A stretch of 6,854 bases of DNA from positions 1 through 6,854 of the forward strand of contig JAGTVE010000025.1 of assembly GCA_018224485.1 (NCBI GenBank). Direction: 5' to 3'. The position numbers and the translations under genes are program-made. Below, piece after piece: positions 5,921-6,854 of the stretch (position 1 is the stretch's first letter; each line of letters opens with the position of its first letter). The notes under the pieces were generated by a model. The model ran no database searches, was not told the origin of the DNA, and saw only the letters and a program-made list of their open reading frames with translations. This DNA is from Thioalkalivibrio sp. GTDB lineage: Bacteria; Pseudomonadota; Gammaproteobacteria; Ectothiorhodospirales; Ectothiorhodospiraceae.

Positions 5921-6854
5921 TCAGAAGCGGTAGCTGTAGCCGATCTCGAGCTCGTACTGCTCCATCTCCAGCTTGATCGTCTGACCATCGAGCGGATTGG
6001 TGCCGGTGATGCTCTCGCTGGGCGCGTACATGGCTGCCAGGTGAATGGCGGACCGACTGTCGATCGTCTTGCTGAATCCCACCGTGAAGTGGTCTTCCAT
6101 CACGCCCGGCGCGAGGATGTTGAACAGGACCTCGGAGCGTGGGATCGGATTCTCTCCGCGGTTGTAGCCTGCACGCCAGGTCCAGCCATTGTTTCCCGCG
6201 AACTCGGCACCGATCTTGAAGATATCGATGTCCTCCCAACCGAAGCCGGGACCATTGTCACCGCCGAGCTGATTCCCGTCGAAGAGGTTGGAGAATGGAT
6301 TGTTAATCGCATCCACGTCCGAATAGTTGATGCGTTGATAATCGGCGGCCACGGTGATTCGCGGCGTCACCTCCACCGCGATGCCCAGGCCCCAGGTCGC
6401 AGGGATGTCGCGGTCCCCTCCCCCCGCGAACAGGCCGCTGAAATTGTCAAAGGTCGTCCCGCGAATCTTCGAGCGGTAGTTCGCACCCACCCGCACGTGA
6501 TCGGCCAGCTGGGCCTGGAAGCCGATCTGCCCACCGAAGCCGAAATCGCTATCGGTACTCGAATTGGTTAGATTTTCGGGATCCGCGCTGAATCCCGAAA
6601 AGGCCTGAAGCCCCTTGGCCCTGAAGCGCTGAAAGCTGATGATCGGGCTGACCCCGACACTCAAGCGGCCGTCGGCGAAGCGTTGCGCATAGGTCGGAAT
6701 GAGCGCCAGCTGTTCCAGATTGACCCCGGTCTCCCCAAAGCAAAATGTGCCTTGCTGGGGCGATTGTGGTGGGCAGAAGTTCGGATTGTCGAAGGCCGGG
6801 TAGTCCGTGTTCAGACCGCCATTGGCGAGCAACGCAATCCCCCAGGACCGATCC
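5921..6854 (-). CDS. FadL/OmpP1-type outer-membrane channel, N-terminus cut off by window edge
   Basis: 310 residues are visible up to the TGA at 5921-5923. The frame is open through base 6854, so the start lies outside. A TTG at 6830-6832 is an internal leucine codon, not a credible start. FadL-family barrels carry long-chain fatty acids or other hydrophobic compounds across the outer membrane. Evidence: alternating polar/apolar beta strands throughout, the family-like segment GVNLEQLALIPTYAQRF, LSVGVSPIISFQRF, repeated barrel strands such as VRVGANYRSKI and TVAADYQRINYSDVD, WTWRAGYNRGENPI, and a C-terminal strand ending in Phe (YSYRF), the signature for outer-membrane insertion. Full-length members have roughly 400-470 residues, so perhaps 100-150 are missing, including the signal peptide and the plug region. 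Two cysteines (NFCPPQSPQQGTFCF) probably form a disulfide in an outer loop. The substrate cannot be told from sequence alone. Confidence 0.9.
   Translation of the reverse strand, partial: DRSWGIALLANGGLNTDYPAFDNPNFCPPQSPQQGTFCFGETGVNLEQLALIPTYAQRFADGRLSVGVSPIISFQRFRAKGLQAFSGFSADPENLTNSSTDSDFGFGGQIGFQAQLADHVRVGANYRSKIRGTTFDNFSGLFAGGGDRDIPATWGLGIAVEVTPRITVAADYQRINYSDVDAINNPFSNLFDGNQLGGDNGPGFGWEDIDIFKIGAEFAGNNGWTWRAGYNRGENPIPRSEVLFNILAPGVMEDHFTVGFSKTIDSRSAIHLAAMYAPSESITGTNPLDGQTIKLEMEQYELEIGYSYRF

Overview
The window comes from a high-GC chromosome that looks gammaproteobacterial. Codon third positions are mostly G or C, two gene products carry clear Gram-negative secretion signals, and one is an outer-membrane barrel of the FadL family. 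The two intergenic repeats resemble the CCCTCTCCCGC...GGGTGAGGG hairpin repeats seen in Chromatiales, Xanthomonadales and Pseudomonas genomes. A member of the Ectothiorhodospiraceae or relatives (Thioalkalivibrio-like) is my best guess, but this is inference from composition and gene style, not proof.

Left part (1-3271), all on the minus strand. In transcription order from the right: a stand-alone class I SAM-dependent methyltransferase of unknown substrate (2387-3271); an exported IalB-family protein (1725-2240) with its own good sigma70-like promoter; and a secreted endonuclease/exonuclease/phosphatase-fold nuclease of the ExeM/NucH type (1-1618), whose C-terminus lies beyond the left edge. 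The IalB and nuclease genes are 106 bp apart and may be co-transcribed.

Centre (3272-5749), all on the plus strand. Protein-L-isoaspartate methyltransferase (pcm, 3514-4182) is divergent from the other methyltransferase across a 242-bp gap, which holds a doubtful 36-codon frame. A rhomboid intramembrane protease follows (4440-5123), then a small cytoplasmic protein of the 'host attachment'/bacterial release-factor-like family (5300-5749). Gaps of 257 and 176 bp make one tight operon unlikely.

Right part (5921-6854, minus strand). This is the C-terminal two-thirds or so of a FadL/OmpP1-type outer-membrane channel, convergent with the preceding gene; its N-terminus lies beyond the right edge.

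Two copies of one hairpin-forming intergenic repeat (4183-4264 and 5807-5911) sit just downstream of pcm and of the host-attachment-family gene. They share 27 identical bases, and copy 1 can fold into a nested double stem. Together the genes suggest envelope and protein maintenance (protein repair, membrane proteolysis, lipid uptake) plus extracellular DNA degradation. I see no defence island, prophage, CRISPR array, transposase, tRNA or rRNA. I did not find convincing evidence of a new multi-gene system. The least explained items are the repeat pair, the unassigned methyltransferase, and the IalB and host-attachment-type proteins in what is probably a free-living bacterium.
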